DNA from: Trinickia terrae
Lineage (GTDB): Bacteria; Pseudomonadota; Gammaproteobacteria; Burkholderiales; Burkholderiaceae
Length of the DNA stretch: 64,000 nucleotides
Direction of reading: 5' to 3'
Assembly: GCF_005144415.1 (NCBI RefSeq)
Contig: NZ_SWJE01000008.1
Location: 372,001-436,000 of the forward strand
Made by a program: the position numbers and the translations under genes
The notes under the pieces: model-generated
What the model was told of the DNA's origin: nothing
Database searches by the model: none
What the model saw: only the letters and a program-made list of their open reading frames with translations
Shown: piece after piece, positions 1 to 9,608 of the stretch
Layout: each line of letters starts with the position of its first letter
Numbering within the stretch: position 1 is the first letter of the stretch

Positions 1-682
1 AGCGCAGGCCCGCGCCGAAGCGAATCGCGTCGTCGATCTCGCCGGTCGTCGCGACGCCGTCGTTGACCAGATGCAGCGCCTCGCGCCACAGCGCTTCAAG
101 CAGCCGGTCCGCGATGAAGCCCGGCACTTCCTTGCGAACGCGCAGCGGCCGCATCCCGAGCGAGCGGTAGATTGCGATCGCCGCATCGACACTCTCGGGC
201 GCGGTGCGCTCGCCGCCGAGCACCTCGACGAGCGGCAGCAAATACACCGGGTTGAACGGGTGCCCGACGACGCAGCGCTCCGGATGCAGCGCGCGCGTGT
301 AGAAGTCGGTCGGCAGCAGGCCGGACGTGGACGAACCGATGATCGCATCGGGTTTCGCGGCGCGGCTGATTTGCTCGTGCAGTGCGAGCTTCAGTTCCTC
401 GCGCTCGGGCGCGCTTTCCTGAATGAAGTCAGCGTCCGCGACGCAGGCCTCGATCGTGTCGACGAAGCGCAGGCGCGCCGGCGAGGCGCCGGGTTTCAGC
501 CCGACTCGTTCGAGCGCGGGCCATGCATTCGCGACGTTCTCGCGTAACTTCTTTTCCGCGCCGGGCGCCGGGTCCCACGCGAGCACGTCGAGCCCGTTCG
601 CCAGTGCGCGCGCGACCCAGCCGCTGCCGATCACGCCCGCGCCTAGTGCCGCAAATGTCTTGATATCGACGATGACTGCCAT
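1..682 (-). CDS. lcdH: L-carnitine 3-dehydrogenase, partial (C-terminus beyond left edge)
   Basis: The reverse strand reads from an ATG at 682 and stays open to the window edge, giving the first 227 residues of a 3-hydroxyacyl-CoA dehydrogenase-family protein. A Rossmann motif GAGVIGSG lies at residues 14-21, a [10 protein letters not shown] segment in the catalytic region and GHPFNP further on, all typical of carnitine 3-dehydrogenase, which oxidises L-carnitine to 3-dehydrocarnitine with NAD. An AGGA sequence precedes the start. It is the third gene of a leftward operon after the binding protein and the BKACE enzyme, the usual order for carnitine catabolism. The family call is firm; substrate is inferred from the neighbours. 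Confidence 0.88.
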   Translation of the reverse strand, partial: MAVIVDIKTFAALGAGVIGSGWVARALANGLDVLAWDPAPGAEKKLRENVANAWPALERVGLKPGASPARLRFVDTIEACVADADFIQESAPEREELKLALHEQISRAAKPDAIIGSSTSGLLPTDFYTRALHPERCVVGHPFNPVYLLPLVEVLGGERTAPESVDAAIAIYRSLGMRPLRVRKEVPGFIADRLLEALWREALHLVNDGVATTGEIDDAIRFGAGLR

Positions 683-727
683 TGTTTCAACGTCCTGTTC
701 GAAGTTTGTTTGGGTGGGCAATGCGGC

Positions 728-1657
728 TCATGCGAACTGCGCGAGCGTGCGGCGCTCGAGCAGGCGCTCGCCGCGCGCCGGCAGCCCGAGCTTGCTGCGT
801 CCCTCGGCGGGCGTCAGCGCGCGGCCGCCAAGCCGCTCGATGATCTCGACCGCGCGCTGCACGAGCGAGCCATTGGTTGCGGGCACACCTTTGTCGAGCC
901 GGAGGTTGTCTTCGAGCCCGACGCGCACGTGGCCGCCAAGCAGCATCGCCTGCGCGAGCATCGGCATCTGCATCCGGCCGACCCCGAAGCCCGCCCAATG
1001 CGCGCCGGGCGGCAGGTTGTCGACCATCGCCTTCATCGTCGTCGTGTCGGCGGGCGCGCCCCACGGAATCCCGAGGCACAGCTGGAAGAGCGGCGGCGCA
1101 TCGAGCAGTTCCTCCTTCAGCAATTGCTTCGCGAACCACAGGTGCCCCGTATCGAAGATCTCGAGCTCGGGCTTCACGCCGAGCGCCTGGATCCGCTTCG
1201 CCCCGGCGCGCAGCTGCTCGGGCGTCGATACATAAATGGCGTTGGCATCGCCGAAGTTCAGCGTCCCGCAATCGAGCGTGCAAATCTCGGGCAGCAATTC
1301 CTCGACATGGACAAGCCGCGTGAGCCCGCCGACGAGGTCCGTGTTCGCGCCGAAGCGCATCGGATCCTCGCCCGGCCCGATCTCGAGGTCGCCGCCCATT
1401 CCGGCGGTCAGGTTGATGATGACGTCGACGTCAGCCGAGCGGATCCGGTCGACCACTTCGCGATACAAGCTCGGGTCGCGGCTGCCGCGGCCGGTCTTCG
1501 GGTCGCGCACGTGGCAATGCGCGACGGTCGCGCCGGCCTTCGCCGCCTCGATCGCGGCCGCCGCGATCTCTTTCGGCGTCACCGGAATCGCCGGGTGCTT
1601 GCCGACGGTGTCGCCGGCGCCTGTCACTGCACAGGTCACGATGACTTCGTGGTTCAT
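728..1657 (-). CDS. cdhC: BKACE family beta-keto acid cleavage enzyme (3-dehydrocarnitine cleavage)
   Basis: This 309-residue protein is a DUF849/BKACE enzyme. It shows the N-terminal [16 protein letters not shown] segment and the zinc-binding HxH in VAHCHVRDP. Family members condense a beta-keto acid with acetyl-CoA and cleave it; next to carnitine dehydrogenase the expected substrate is 3-dehydrocarnitine, giving betainyl-CoA and acetoacetate. I chose the ATG at 1657 because AAGGA lies eight bases upstream; an ATG two codons earlier (1663) has that sequence too close. It starts 24 bases after the binding-protein gene and ends 45 bases before the dehydrogenase, so the three genes form one operon. 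Confidence 0.88.
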   Translation of the reverse strand: MNHEVIVTCAVTGAGDTVGKHPAIPVTPKEIAAAAIEAAKAGATVAHCHVRDPKTGRGSRDPSLYREVVDRIRSADVDVIINLTAGMGGDLEIGPGEDPMRFGANTDLVGGLTRLVHVEELLPEICTLDCGTLNFGDANAIYVSTPEQLRAGAKRIQALGVKPELEIFDTGHLWFAKQLLKEELLDAPPLFQLCLGIPWGAPADTTTMKAMVDNLPPGAHWAGFGVGRMQMPMLAQAMLLGGHVRVGLEDNLRLDKGVPATNGSLVQRAVEIIERLGGRALTPAEGRSKLGLPARGERLLERRTLAQFA

Positions 1658-1681
1658 TCGCATTGTCCTTGCGTTGAAAAA

Positions 1682-2635
1682 TCAGAGGCCCAGATACGCC
1701 TTCACGGCAGGCAGGCCGTCCTTGCCGTCATAGGTCTTCACGCCGGCGAGCCACGCGTCGAGCACCTGCGGGTTCTTCTTCAGATAGTCCTTCGCGGCAT
1801 CGGCGGGCTTCTGCTTGTTCATCACCTGCTGCATCACGACGTTCTCGAGCTGCGTCGTGAAGCGCAGGTTGCTCACGAGCTTCCCGGCGTTCGGGCAGCG
1901 TGCGAGCCAGCCCGGCGCGGTCGCCGTATAGACGCGCGCTTCGCCTTCATTCGGACCGAACACGCCGTCGCTGCCGCTCAGGTACTTCATGTCGATCTCG
2001 ATGTTCATCGGATGCGGCTCCCAGCCGAAGAACACGACCCACTTCTTGTCGCGGATCGCGCGGTTGACCGTCACCAGCATCCCCGCCTCGCTCGATTCGA
2101 TGAGCTTGAAGCCGCCGAGCCCGAACTGGTTCGTCGCGATCATCTTCTGGATCGCCGCGTTCGCGCTGCTGCCCGGCTCTATGCCGTAGATCTTGCCGTC
2201 GAGCTCGTCGCGATGCTTGGCGATATCGGCGAACGTCTTCAGGCCCGCGTCGTATGCGTAGCTCGGCACCGCGAATGTCGCCTTCGCGCCGGCCAGGTTC
2301 GGCGGCTGCAGCACCTCGATCGACTTCGCTTCGACGAACGGCGAGATCGCCTTCTCCTGCACCGGCCACCAGTAGCCGAGCGAGACGTCGATCTGCTTCG
2401 TCTTCAGTCCTGCGAACGAGATCGGTACCGAGACGACGGACGTCACGGGCTGGTAGCCGAGCGCCTCGAACACGGCCGATGCGAGCGCCGTCGTGGACGT
2501 GATATCGGTCCACCCGATGTCGGCGAAGCGGACCGTGCGGCAGGTGGCCGAGTCCTCCGCGGACGCGGGCGGCGCGAGCGCGGCGGCAGCGGCGAGTGCG
2601 GCGCAAGCGGAAATGGCTTTGATGCGTGACTTCAT
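1682..2635 (-). CDS. caiX: Quaternary-amine ABC transporter substrate-binding protein (carnitine type)
   Basis: A 317-residue secreted protein of the OpuAC/ProX class. The first 31 residues form a signal peptide (basic start, alanine-rich core, cut near ASAED). The mature part begins VRFADIGWTDI and is rich in Trp and Tyr, which in this family make the aromatic cage for trimethylammonium ligands. The ATG at 2635 has GAGGGGAG just upstream; an open frame runs further up to 2803 but that part is not protein-like. It is the first gene of the carnitine operon and has no permease or ATPase beside it, as is usual for caiX-type proteins that share a core transporter. Confidence 0.85.
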   Translation of the reverse strand: MKSRIKAISACAALAAAAALAPPASAEDSATCRTVRFADIGWTDITSTTALASAVFEALGYQPVTSVVSVPISFAGLKTKQIDVSLGYWWPVQEKAISPFVEAKSIEVLQPPNLAGAKATFAVPSYAYDAGLKTFADIAKHRDELDGKIYGIEPGSSANAAIQKMIATNQFGLGGFKLIESSEAGMLVTVNRAIRDKKWVVFFGWEPHPMNIEIDMKYLSGSDGVFGPNEGEARVYTATAPGWLARCPNAGKLVSNLRFTTQLENVVMQQVMNKQKPADAAKDYLKKNPQVLDAWLAGVKTYDGKDGLPAVKAYLGL

Positions 2636-2652
2636 GACGCTCCCCTCTCGGA

Positions 2653-2681
2653 CATGTTTGACCGTGTTGACAGCATGTTTG
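2653..2681 (-). promoter_or_regulatory. Direct-repeat pair, candidate CdhR operator
   Basis: CATGTTTG occurs at 2653-2660 and again at 2674-2681, exactly 21 bases (two helical turns) apart, 18-46 bases upstream of the binding-protein start. AraC-family regulators usually bind direct repeats with this spacing, and a CdhR-type AraC protein is encoded 2 kb away. The link to CdhR is inference. Confidence 0.3.
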
Positions 2682-2943
2682 CGAAGCCGGCTGCGAAGCG
2701 CGGCCGACCGCCATCCGGAACGGCTTGACGTGGCAATAAAAGTAACGCCCCATATTCCGCTCAAATCGACCGGCGGCGACCCGTAGTTGCCCGCCAGCGA
2801 CAACGAGAAAAATTAGCGTGGGGGATGCGCCGCATGCGCAGGTTGGCGCTGCGGCGCCGTCGCAATTCGCCAGAATCGCGTCGCGTGCCGGCAGATCCGC
2901 GCGGCGCGCGCTGCCGATATTGCATACGAATCCGCTCAGTTTT

Positions 2944-2973
2944 CGTTGCTTCCCGTTGCTTCCCGTTGCTTCC
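2944..2973. repeat. Three perfect tandem copies of a 10-base unit
   Basis: The unit CGTTGCTTCC is repeated three times without mismatch (2944-2953, 2954-2963, 2964-2973), ending 36 bases before the chemoreceptor start codon. It is outside any supported coding region. Confidence 0.85.
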
Positions 2974-3009
2974 TTCACGCACCGCTTCCACCATCCGGAG
3001 GATACGAGC

Positions 3010-4602
3010 GTGCCGCGCGCGTCCGGCGCGGCACGCTTCACGACCATGCGCAACCCCATCACCATCCGCGGCGGTCTGATCGCGACGATCGCCGGCTACA
3101 CGCTGCTGCTCATCATCGTCATAGCGGCCGGCATCGCGGGCCTGTCGGTCAGCAACCGCGCGCTCGAGGCGATGTATCTCGACGACACCGCCTCGCTCGC
3201 GCACCTGAAGACGAGCTCGGAGCGGCTGCTCGTGCTGCGCGGCGGCCTCGCCGAAGTCGCGCAGATTCTCAGCGCCGGCAAGCCGGCACAGGCCGAGATC
3301 GCGCGGCTGCACGAACTGCTTGCCGAAAGCGACCGCGAGCTCGACGCGTACCGCGGGCTGCACGCGCCCGACGCCGCGGAGAAGGCGCTTGCCGATGCGC
3401 TGCTGGCGCGCCGCGACAAGCTGGTTACGGACGTATTCCGCAAGGCGCTGACGCAGCTCGATCAGGATAGCGAAGTCGATTTCCTCACGACGCAGCGCGA
3501 GGCGCCTCCCGCGCTGTTCGCCGACTACCAGGGCGCGATCGGCGCGCTCGAGAACTTCCAGATCGAGCGGCAGCGCGCCCGCTTCGAAAGTGCCGACGCG
3601 CGCTTCCGGCTGATGCTGTGGACGTTCGGCGCCGCCGGCGCGCTCGCACTCTTGGTCGGCTTCGTCGCGCGGCGCGCGCTATCGCGCGCGATCGTCCAGC
3701 CGATCGGGATGGCCGTCGATCATTTCGGCCGGATCGCGAACGGCGACCTGACCGTTTCCGTCGCGATCGAGCGTGACAACGAAATGGGCTATCTGCTGAA
3801 CGCGCTGAACGGCATGCAGGACGGTCTCGCGCGAACGGTCCGGCACGTTCGCGCGAGCACCGAGACGATCGTCGTCGATGCACGCGCGATCGCAGGCGGC
3901 AACCTCGACTTGTCGGCGCGCACCGAGCAGCAATCGGCGTCGCTGCAGGCGGCCGCCGCGAGCATCGAGCAGCTCGCCGCGACGGTCCGGCGCAACGCCG
4001 GCGACGCCCGCAGCGCGAGCGAGCTCGCGGCCGGCGCAGCGGGCATTGCGCTGCGCGGCGGCAACGCCGTGGACCGCGTCGTTGCGACGATGGACGCGAT
4101 CTCGGCGAGTTCCGGCAAGATCGTTGGCATCGTCGGCGTGATCGAAGGCATCGCGTTCCAGACGAACATCCTCGCGCTAAACGCCGCGGTCGAAGCGGCT
4201 CGCGCCGGCGAAGAAGGGCGCGGCTTCGCGGTCGTCGCGAGCGAAGTCCGCGCGCTCGCGCAGCGCTCGGCGGCGGCCGCAAAGGAGATCAAGCAATTGA
4301 TCGGCGATTCGGCGCTGAAGGTCGACGGCGGCAGCGAGCTCGTCGCCGAAGCGGGCGCGACGATGGCCGAGGTGGTCCACGCCGTCGAGCGCGTGAGCGC
4401 GATCATCGCCGGGATCCGCGACGCCTCGGGTGAGCAAACGGCCGGCATCGAGCAGGTGAGTCGCGTGGTCGCGCAAATGGATGAGACGATGCAGCGCAAC
4501 GCCGCGCTCGTCGAAGAGGCGTCTGCGGCGGCCGTCTCGCTCCAAGAGCAGAGCCGGCAGTTGAACGACGCGGTGTCGCGGTTTCGCTTGAGCGAAGCGT
4601 GA
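3010..4602 (+). CDS. Methyl-accepting chemotaxis protein
   Basis: A membrane chemoreceptor of about 530 residues. A first membrane helix (about residues 26-46, rich in Leu/Ile) is followed by a helical periplasmic domain of about 150 residues, a second helix (about 201-222), a HAMP segment, and a cytoplasmic signalling domain whose hairpin tip contains [20 protein letters not shown]. There is no C-terminal CheR/CheB tethering pentapeptide. The GTG at 3010 has GGAGG eight bases upstream; an ATG at 3046 is the alternative start but has no clear ribosome site. It is divergent from the carnitine operon, so carnitine or a related compound is a reasonable but unproven ligand. Confidence 0.9.
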   Translation: MPRASGAARFTTMRNPITIRGGLIATIAGYTLLLIIVIAAGIAGLSVSNRALEAMYLDDTASLAHLKTSSERLLVLRGGLAEVAQILSAGKPAQAEIARLHELLAESDRELDAYRGLHAPDAAEKALADALLARRDKLVTDVFRKALTQLDQDSEVDFLTTQREAPPALFADYQGAIGALENFQIERQRARFESADARFRLMLWTFGAAGALALLVGFVARRALSRAIVQPIGMAVDHFGRIANGDLTVSVAIERDNEMGYLLNALNGMQDGLARTVRHVRASTETIVVDARAIAGGNLDLSARTEQQSASLQAAAASIEQLAATVRRNAGDARSASELAAGAAGIALRGGNAVDRVVATMDAISASSGKIVGIVGVIEGIAFQTNILALNAAVEAARAGEEGRGFAVVASEVRALAQRSAAAAKEIKQLIGDSALKVDGGSELVAEAGATMAEVVHAVERVSAIIAGIRDASGEQTAGIEQVSRVVAQMDETMQRNAALVEEASAAAVSLQEQSRQLNDAVSRFRLSEA

Positions 4603-4794
4603 TCCGGGCCGCGCCGGGCGATCGGCACCGGTGCGGCACCAAGGGAAAACGAGCGATGCGATCGATATGATCCGCGCGCCGCGCCGTGCGACAATCGACT
4701 CCATCGCTCGTGCGGGCGCGGCTTGCTACGCGCGTTCGCTGCGCTGTTTCGCTTCTCCCGTTCCGTCTTTTTCGATCTCCTCAGCACCCGCCGC

Positions 4795-5763
4795 ATGATG
4801 CCTGAAGACATTTCGTTCCTGCTGCTGCCCGGCTTTTCCGCGATCGGCTTCATGTCGGCCGTGGAGCCGCTGCGGGTCGCGAACCGCTTCCGCGACGGCC
4901 TGTACCAGTGGCATATCCTCAGCATCGACGGCGCGCCGGTCACCGCGAGCAATGGGATCTCGCTGAACGCGGAGGCGGCGTTCGGCGCGGTCGAGGTCGA
5001 GCGCGTGCGTACGCTGTTCGTCGTCGCGGGCTTCGAGCCGCTCGCCGGTTACACGCGCGCGCTTGGCGAGTGGCTCAAGCGCGCGAGCCGCGCGGGCGCC
5101 ACGCTCGGCGGGATCGACACCGGCAGCTTCATTCTCGCCGAGGCGGGCCTCTTCAGCGGCGAGGATCGCCTGACGCTGCACTGGGAGGCGCTGTCCGCGT
5201 TTCGCGAACGCTACCCGGCGCTCGACGCGAGCCAGGAACTGTTCGAGATCGGCGAGCGCCGGATCACGTGCGCGGGCGGCACCGCGTCGATCGACATGAT
5301 GCTCGACCTGATCGGCCGCAGCCATGGCGCGGCGCTTGCGTCTCGGATCTCGGAGCAATTCGTCGTCGGCCGGATTCGGCGGCGCTCGGACCATCAACGC
5401 ATGGAGATCGCCGTGCGCTACGGCGTGCACAACCTTAAGCTCGTCCAGGTCATCGGGCTGATGGAAGAGAATATGGAAGACCCGCTGACTCCGGACGAGC
5501 TCGCGCAGGAGGTGGGGGTCACGCGCCGTCAGCTCGAACGGTTGTTCTGCTCTGCGCTCAAGGATACGCCGACGCATTTCTACCAGTGTTTGCGGCTCAC
5601 TCGTGCGCGCGAACTGGTGCGGCAGACCGCCATGACGATCACGTCGATCTGCGTCGCGTGCGGTTTCGAATCGCCGTCGCATTTCTCGCGAACCTACCGC
5701 GCCCGGTTCGGCATGAGCCCCGGGCGTGACCGCCTCCCGCGCGCGGAAGGCGGTGGCCCTTGA
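4795..5763 (+). CDS. cdhR: GlxA-type AraC-family regulator (CdhR-like)
   Basis: A 322-residue regulator with an N-terminal DJ-1/PfpI-like domain (about residues 4-170; SFLLLPGFSAIGFMSAVEPL at the start) and a C-terminal AraC DNA-binding domain with two helix-turn-helix motifs (about 225-315, ending in the SPSHFSRTYRARFG signature). The N-terminus closely resembles CdhR, the carnitine-responsive activator of pseudomonads. Two adjacent ATG codons at 4795 and 4798 are the likely starts; the 24 codons before them are low-complexity. It ends three bases before the stop of the convergent porin gene. Position near the carnitine operon supports the call. Confidence 0.85.
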   Translation: MMPEDISFLLLPGFSAIGFMSAVEPLRVANRFRDGLYQWHILSIDGAPVTASNGISLNAEAAFGAVEVERVRTLFVVAGFEPLAGYTRALGEWLKRASRAGATLGGIDTGSFILAEAGLFSGEDRLTLHWEALSAFRERYPALDASQELFEIGERRITCAGGTASIDMMLDLIGRSHGAALASRISEQFVVGRIRRRSDHQRMEIAVRYGVHNLKLVQVIGLMEENMEDPLTPDELAQEVGVTRRQLERLFCSALKDTPTHFYQCLRLTRARELVRQTAMTITSICVACGFESPSHFSRTYRARFGMSPGRDRLPRAEGGGP

Positions 5764-5766
5764 GCG

Positions 5767-6909
5767 TCAGAACGAGTGGCGCATGCCGATCCGCAGATCG
5801 GCCTGGCTTGTCGTCGTCGATGGTGTGAAGCTGTAGCCGATCACCGCATCGACTCCGTTCGACGCCTTCAGGTAGTCGCCCGAGATATAGACGTCGGTCT
5901 GCTTTGACAACAGGTAATGCAGCCCGAGCGTCCCCTGGTTCCAGTGATGCCCTTCGAACGTCGTGTACTGGTATCCGCCGACCATGAATATCGCCGGTGT
6001 GGCTTGCCAGTACGCGCCGCCCTCGCCGACCTGCATGTGCGACGACGCGCCGGACGCCTTGATCGTGGTGTAGCTGTAGTTGCCATTCAGCGTGACCGCG
6101 CCGATCCTGTAGCTCGCGCCCACGCCGAGCGTGCCCTGCTTGTCGACCGTGAACGGTGAGTTCGCGTAGAGATCGGTGATTGCGCCGGTCTGCTGATTGA
6201 CGCTGATCGTCGGTTTGCCGAGGAATGTGCTCGTGCCGAGCATCGCGTACGGATCGAATGCGTAGATGCCGAACGGATTGTTCAACTGCGTGTACGCGAC
6301 GCCCATCGTGAACGAGCCGTTCGCGTAGTGCGCCCCAAGGCTGTAAGCGCTGTTCTGGTGGAAGTCGCCGGCCACGCCGCCAAACGAGTACAGGCCGCCG
6401 AACTTGAAGCCCGAGAATTCGTTCGACATGAACTTCACCGAGTTCGGCAGGCGGTCACCGTTGAAGCGGTCGAAATCGCCTTGGTGGATCGCGTAGCCGC
6501 TGCCCCAGGCGGAGATGTTGTAGATCGAGACCAGCTCGTTGGTCAGATCGAGCTGATTGCCGAACGAGAGCGTGCCCCACGCATTCTTCAGACCGACGTA
6601 TGCCTGGCGTCCGAACTCCGCGCCGCCGAATCCAGTTTTCCCGTTTCCGAGGTGAAAGCCGTTCTCGAGCGCGAACACCGCCGACAGGCCGCCGCCGAGA
6701 TCCTCGGTGCCCTTGAGGCCCCAGCGGTTGCCGTACGAGATGCCGTCGTCGAACTGGGTCACGTGTGCGCCGCAGCTGTTGCTGACATACGTGATGCCCG
6801 CATCGATGATCCCGTACAGCGTGACGCTGCTCTGCGCGCGGCTTGCCGCCGGCATGGCGGCGAGCGTTACGGCGAGCGCCCGCAGCGCCGCCGAGTGTTG
6901 CTTCTTCAT
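5767..6909 (-). CDS. Outer-membrane porin, classical Burkholderia type
   Basis: A 380-residue Gram-negative porin. A signal peptide (residues 1-25, ending SRAQ) precedes SSVTLYGIIDAGI, then the conserved NRWGLKGTEDLGGGLSA segment, alternating beta-strand pattern, the loop-3 region with FGRQAYVGL, and a C-terminal phenylalanine (GMRHSF), the mark of trimeric porins assembled by the Bam complex. An AGAGAGA stretch lies upstream of the ATG. It could admit small polar or aromatic compounds for the flanking catabolic clusters; the specific solute cannot be read from sequence. Confidence 0.9.
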   Translation of the reverse strand: MKKQHSAALRALAVTLAAMPAASRAQSSVTLYGIIDAGITYVSNSCGAHVTQFDDGISYGNRWGLKGTEDLGGGLSAVFALENGFHLGNGKTGFGGAEFGRQAYVGLKNAWGTLSFGNQLDLTNELVSIYNISAWGSGYAIHQGDFDRFNGDRLPNSVKFMSNEFSGFKFGGLYSFGGVAGDFHQNSAYSLGAHYANGSFTMGVAYTQLNNPFGIYAFDPYAMLGTSTFLGKPTISVNQQTGAITDLYANSPFTVDKQGTLGVGASYRIGAVTLNGNYSYTTIKASGASSHMQVGEGGAYWQATPAIFMVGGYQYTTFEGHHWNQGTLGLHYLLSKQTDVYISGDYLKASNGVDAVIGYSFTPSTTTSQADLRIGMRHSF

Positions 6910-7570
6910 CGTCGATCTCTCTTGCCTGTTGGATGGTATGAGGACGCCGGCCCCGGAAGTTCGAGTGGATGGGGGCCTGCGGAAACGACGCGCTCCGACC
7001 GCTGCCGCGTCACGCGCCCCGCGCGGCGCGCGGCGCGCGAGACGATGGACGCACAGTACAAATTCATTTTTCGCGGATATCGACCGTTGGCGACGCTAAC
7101 TGGCCCGGGTGCGACTGGTTCAGGTGCGGACGGCCTCGGGCAACGTCATCCGCAGAGTGACCGACAGTCGCTGTCGCACACAACGCGTTAGCTTGGATGT
7201 GGTGTTGGAAGGATCGTCACGCCATCGCTGCCGACGTAAAGCGTGTTGTTGTAGTGGCGCAGGTACCGGGTCGGATACTGGGCTCATCAATTTCAGCATC
7301 GACTCGACCTTGAAAACTCGGATTGACCATATCGCACGTGCAGGGCTGACGTTTACGTACACCGAGAACGGCCCGGTGGGACCGACCTCTGGGAAGAAGG
7401 CGTGCATCGTGCTGGCTTTTGGCCTTCACCGCGTTCGGCCGCATGAAGTTGTTCTTGCCCGTGCAACAACGGGCTAAAGCACGTTTTCGTGCGCGGCGGA
7501 AAGGCGTGTTTCAGGCCGCCGCAACTCGGAGAGTGCCGGACCACGCGTTGATCGACTTGCTGCGTGCAAG
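6910..7570. other. Intergenic region with gene relic
   Basis: These 661 bases lie between the porin and nagR. Apart from a recognisable azoreductase fragment (listed separately) I see no gene. The stretch from about 7170 to 7500 has less extreme GC and less regular codon periodicity than its neighbours, as expected for decaying sequence. Confidence 0.5.
7283..7429 (+). pseudogene. FMN-dependent NADH-azoreductase fragment
   Basis: The frame from 7283 reads INFSIDSTLK, then IDHIARAGLTFTYTENGPVG and GKKACIVLA. This matches the middle of AzoR-type flavodoxin-fold azoreductases (the FNxxPSxLKxWIDR segment, the TFxYTExGPVG segment and the GKK strand). No start, N-terminal half or C-terminal third is present nearby, so it is a relic of about 45 codons. 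Family identity comes from these consecutive motifs. Confidence 0.6.
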
Positions 7571-8491
7571 TTATACGTAAGCTGATGCCTGCGTCGAAAA
7601 GTGTTCGGAGACCAGTTGCCGCAGCCACTGATTATCCGGTTCGCGATGTTTCTTCGCATGCCACAGCACGTTGATCACGATGTCGGGAATCTTCACCGGG
7701 CACGCTGACGTCTGCAATCCGAACGGCTCCAGCGTGCGGTCTGCATAGGCCTGCGGCACGACCGCGATCAGGTCGGTGTTCTGCACGATATGGGCGACCG
7801 CGCCGAAGTGCGGCACCCGCAGTCGCACGTCGCGCACGATGCCTGCCCGCTGGATCACCTCGTCGACGACACCGTGCCCGGTCCCCTCGGCCGCGATCGC
7901 GAGGTGCTGCGCGGCGCGGAACGCCTTCAGCGTGATGCCGTTTTCAGCGAGCGGATGGCCGTGCCGGTACAGGCATACATAGCGCTGCCGAAACAGGCGC
8001 CGCTGAAAGAAGCCGGTCTTCAGGTCCGGCACGAAGCCGATCGCGAGATCGATGCGGCCGTTTTCCATCTCTTCGCGCAGGTCGCTGCGGCTCGTCGAGA
8101 TCGTGCCGATCGTCACGCGCGGCGCGGCCTCGGCAAGCCGCTGCATCAACTTCGGCAAGAAATGAATCTCGCCGATGTCGGTCATCGCGACCGTGAAGTG
8201 GCGCTGGCTCGCGGCCGGATCGAACGTCACGCGCTCGTTCAGCGAACTATGGATCGCGCCGAGCGCATAGCCGATCGGTTCGGCAAGCCGTTCCGCGAGC
8301 GGCGTCGGCGCCATTCCTTTCGCGGTGCGCAGGAACAGTTCGTCGTTGAGCAGGCGGCGCAGCCGGTTCAGCGCATTGCTGACCGCCGGCTGCGACACGT
8401 CGAGGCTTTCGGCGACGGCCGATACGCGCCGCAGCCGCAGCAGTTCGTTGAAGACGATCAGCAGGTTCAGGTCGATCTCGCGCAATTCCAT
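7571..8491 (-). CDS. nagR: LysR-family regulator of salicylate catabolism (NahR/NagR type)
   Basis: A 306-residue LysR regulator. The N-terminus MELREIDLNLLIVFNELL and the winged helix (about residues 9-65, SQPAVSNALNRLR) match NahR/NagR, as do TDIGEIHFLPKLM, LKTGFFQRRLFRQ and VPHFGAVAHIVQNTDLIA in the effector domain. NahR-type proteins activate salicylate genes when salicylate binds. The ATG at 8491 gives the canonical N-terminus; an upstream ATG at 8503 adds four residues. It is transcribed divergently from nagAa, the first gene of the salicylate operon, across a gap of about 115 bases. Confidence 0.88.
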   Translation of the reverse strand: MELREIDLNLLIVFNELLRLRRVSAVAESLDVSQPAVSNALNRLRRLLNDELFLRTAKGMAPTPLAERLAEPIGYALGAIHSSLNERVTFDPAASQRHFTVAMTDIGEIHFLPKLMQRLAEAAPRVTIGTISTSRSDLREEMENGRIDLAIGFVPDLKTGFFQRRLFRQRYVCLYRHGHPLAENGITLKAFRAAQHLAIAAEGTGHGVVDEVIQRAGIVRDVRLRVPHFGAVAHIVQNTDLIAVVPQAYADRTLEPFGLQTSACPVKIPDIVINVLWHAKKHREPDNQWLRQLVSEHFSTQASAYV

Positions 8492-8544
8492 CACTCTTCC
8501 CATATCACCAGAATTGATATTGGATATTCACATGCTTCTCTTTG

Positions 8545-8557
8545 CCAATACCATTGG
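8545..8557. promoter_or_regulatory. Palindrome in nagR-nagAa divergent region
   Basis: CCAAT-ACC-ATTGG is a perfect 5+5 inverted repeat 50 bases upstream of nagAa and 54 bases upstream of nagR. A second candidate half-site is the ATATTCACATG stretch at 8523-8533, which resembles the ATTCAC half of known NahR sites. Both are candidates for NagR binding. Confidence 0.35.
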
Positions 8558-8606
8558 TGAGAGCACCATGTCGGCACATCAGAAGAATCGTGGAGACAGG
8601 ACCGTC

Positions 8607-9593
8607 ATGGAAGTCGCCGTTTTGCCGCTGCAACGGAACCTCGCCGTCGAGGCCGGAGCGAACCTGCTCGAGACGCTGCTCGCGCACCAGGTGCCGGTGT
8701 CGTATAGCTGCATGGCGGGCCGCTGTGGCACGTGCCGCTGCAAGATCGTCGGCGGCCGCGTGCTCGAAACCGGGCCCGAAGAGTCGCGCTCGCCGATGGG
8801 CGCGGGCGAGTCGGTGCTGGCGTGTCAGGCGACCCTTATCGAAAGCTGCGCGATCGAGATTCCCGAGCCGGACGAGGTTGTCGTGAATCCCGCGCGGATC
8901 GTCAAGGCGACCGTGGCTGCGATCGAGCCGCAGACGCACGACATCCTGCGCATCCGGCTCGCAATGTCGAAGCCGCTGCAGTTTTCTCCGGGCCAGTACG
9001 CGACGCTGAAATTCACGCCCGAACATATCCGCCCGTATTCGATGGCCTGCACCGGTGCAGGCGATGGGCTCGAGTTTCATGTGCGCGTGGTGCCGGACGG
9101 CCGCGTCACGTCGTATATCGCGTCGACGCTGAAGGTCGGCGACACGGTGCGCGTCAGCGGTCCGCTGGGTACTGCGTATCTGCGTCGCAAGCACACCGGT
9201 CCGATCGTCTGCATTGCAGGCGGTACCGGGCTCGCACCGGTGCTGTCGATCGTGCGAGGGGCGATCGATGCGGGCATGTCGAATCCGATCCATGTGTACT
9301 TCGGCGTGCGCACGCCTGCCGACATCTACGGCGCCGCGTGGCTCGACGAACTGAAAGCGCGGCATCCGGGATTGCATACGCATGTCGTGGTCGCGTCGTC
9401 GCCGGGGCCGGGACCGTGGCGCACGGGCGTCGTGACCCAGATCGTCGACAGCGACTGGCAGTCGCTCGACGGCTGGCGCGCGTACCTCGCCGGCTCGCCG
9501 CTGATGGTCGATGCAGCCACGCTGCTGCTCGGCCGCAAGGGCATCCGGCCCGAGCATATCTATGCGGACGCGTTCTATCCGAGCGGCGTCTGA
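8607..9593 (+). CDS. nagAa: Salicylate 5-hydroxylase, ferredoxin reductase component
   Basis: A 328-residue oxidoreductase that passes electrons from NAD(P)H to the Rieske ferredoxin NagAb. An N-terminal plant-type [2Fe-2S] domain (about residues 1-95) has SYSCMAGRCGTCRCK with its four-cysteine pattern completed by the LACQA cysteine. It is followed by an FAD-binding domain (PGQYATLKF and RPYSMA motifs) and a NAD-binding domain (CIAGGTGLAPVLS). The ATG at 8607 gives the family's usual N-terminus and has GGAGA upstream. It opens the operon, 15 bases before nagI. Confidence 0.9.
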   Translation: MEVAVLPLQRNLAVEAGANLLETLLAHQVPVSYSCMAGRCGTCRCKIVGGRVLETGPEESRSPMGAGESVLACQATLIESCAIEIPEPDEVVVNPARIVKATVAAIEPQTHDILRIRLAMSKPLQFSPGQYATLKFTPEHIRPYSMACTGAGDGLEFHVRVVPDGRVTSYIASTLKVGDTVRVSGPLGTAYLRRKHTGPIVCIAGGTGLAPVLSIVRGAIDAGMSNPIHVYFGVRTPADIYGAAWLDELKARHPGLHTHVVVASSPGPGPWRTGVVTQIVDSDWQSLDGWRAYLAGSPLMVDAATLLLGRKGIRPEHIYADAFYPSGV

Positions 9594-9608
9594 TCAAGGA
9601 GACCATCG

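Larger units (their letters stand above)
2636..3009. other. Divergent intergenic region, carnitine operon / chemoreceptor
   Basis: This 374-base gap separates the leftward carnitine operon from the rightward chemoreceptor gene and must hold both promoters. It contains a pair of CATGTTTG direct repeats near the carnitine operon start and a perfect triple 10-base tandem repeat near the chemoreceptor start (both listed separately). I saw no supported gene in it, although open frames from both sides extend into it. Confidence 0.6.
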
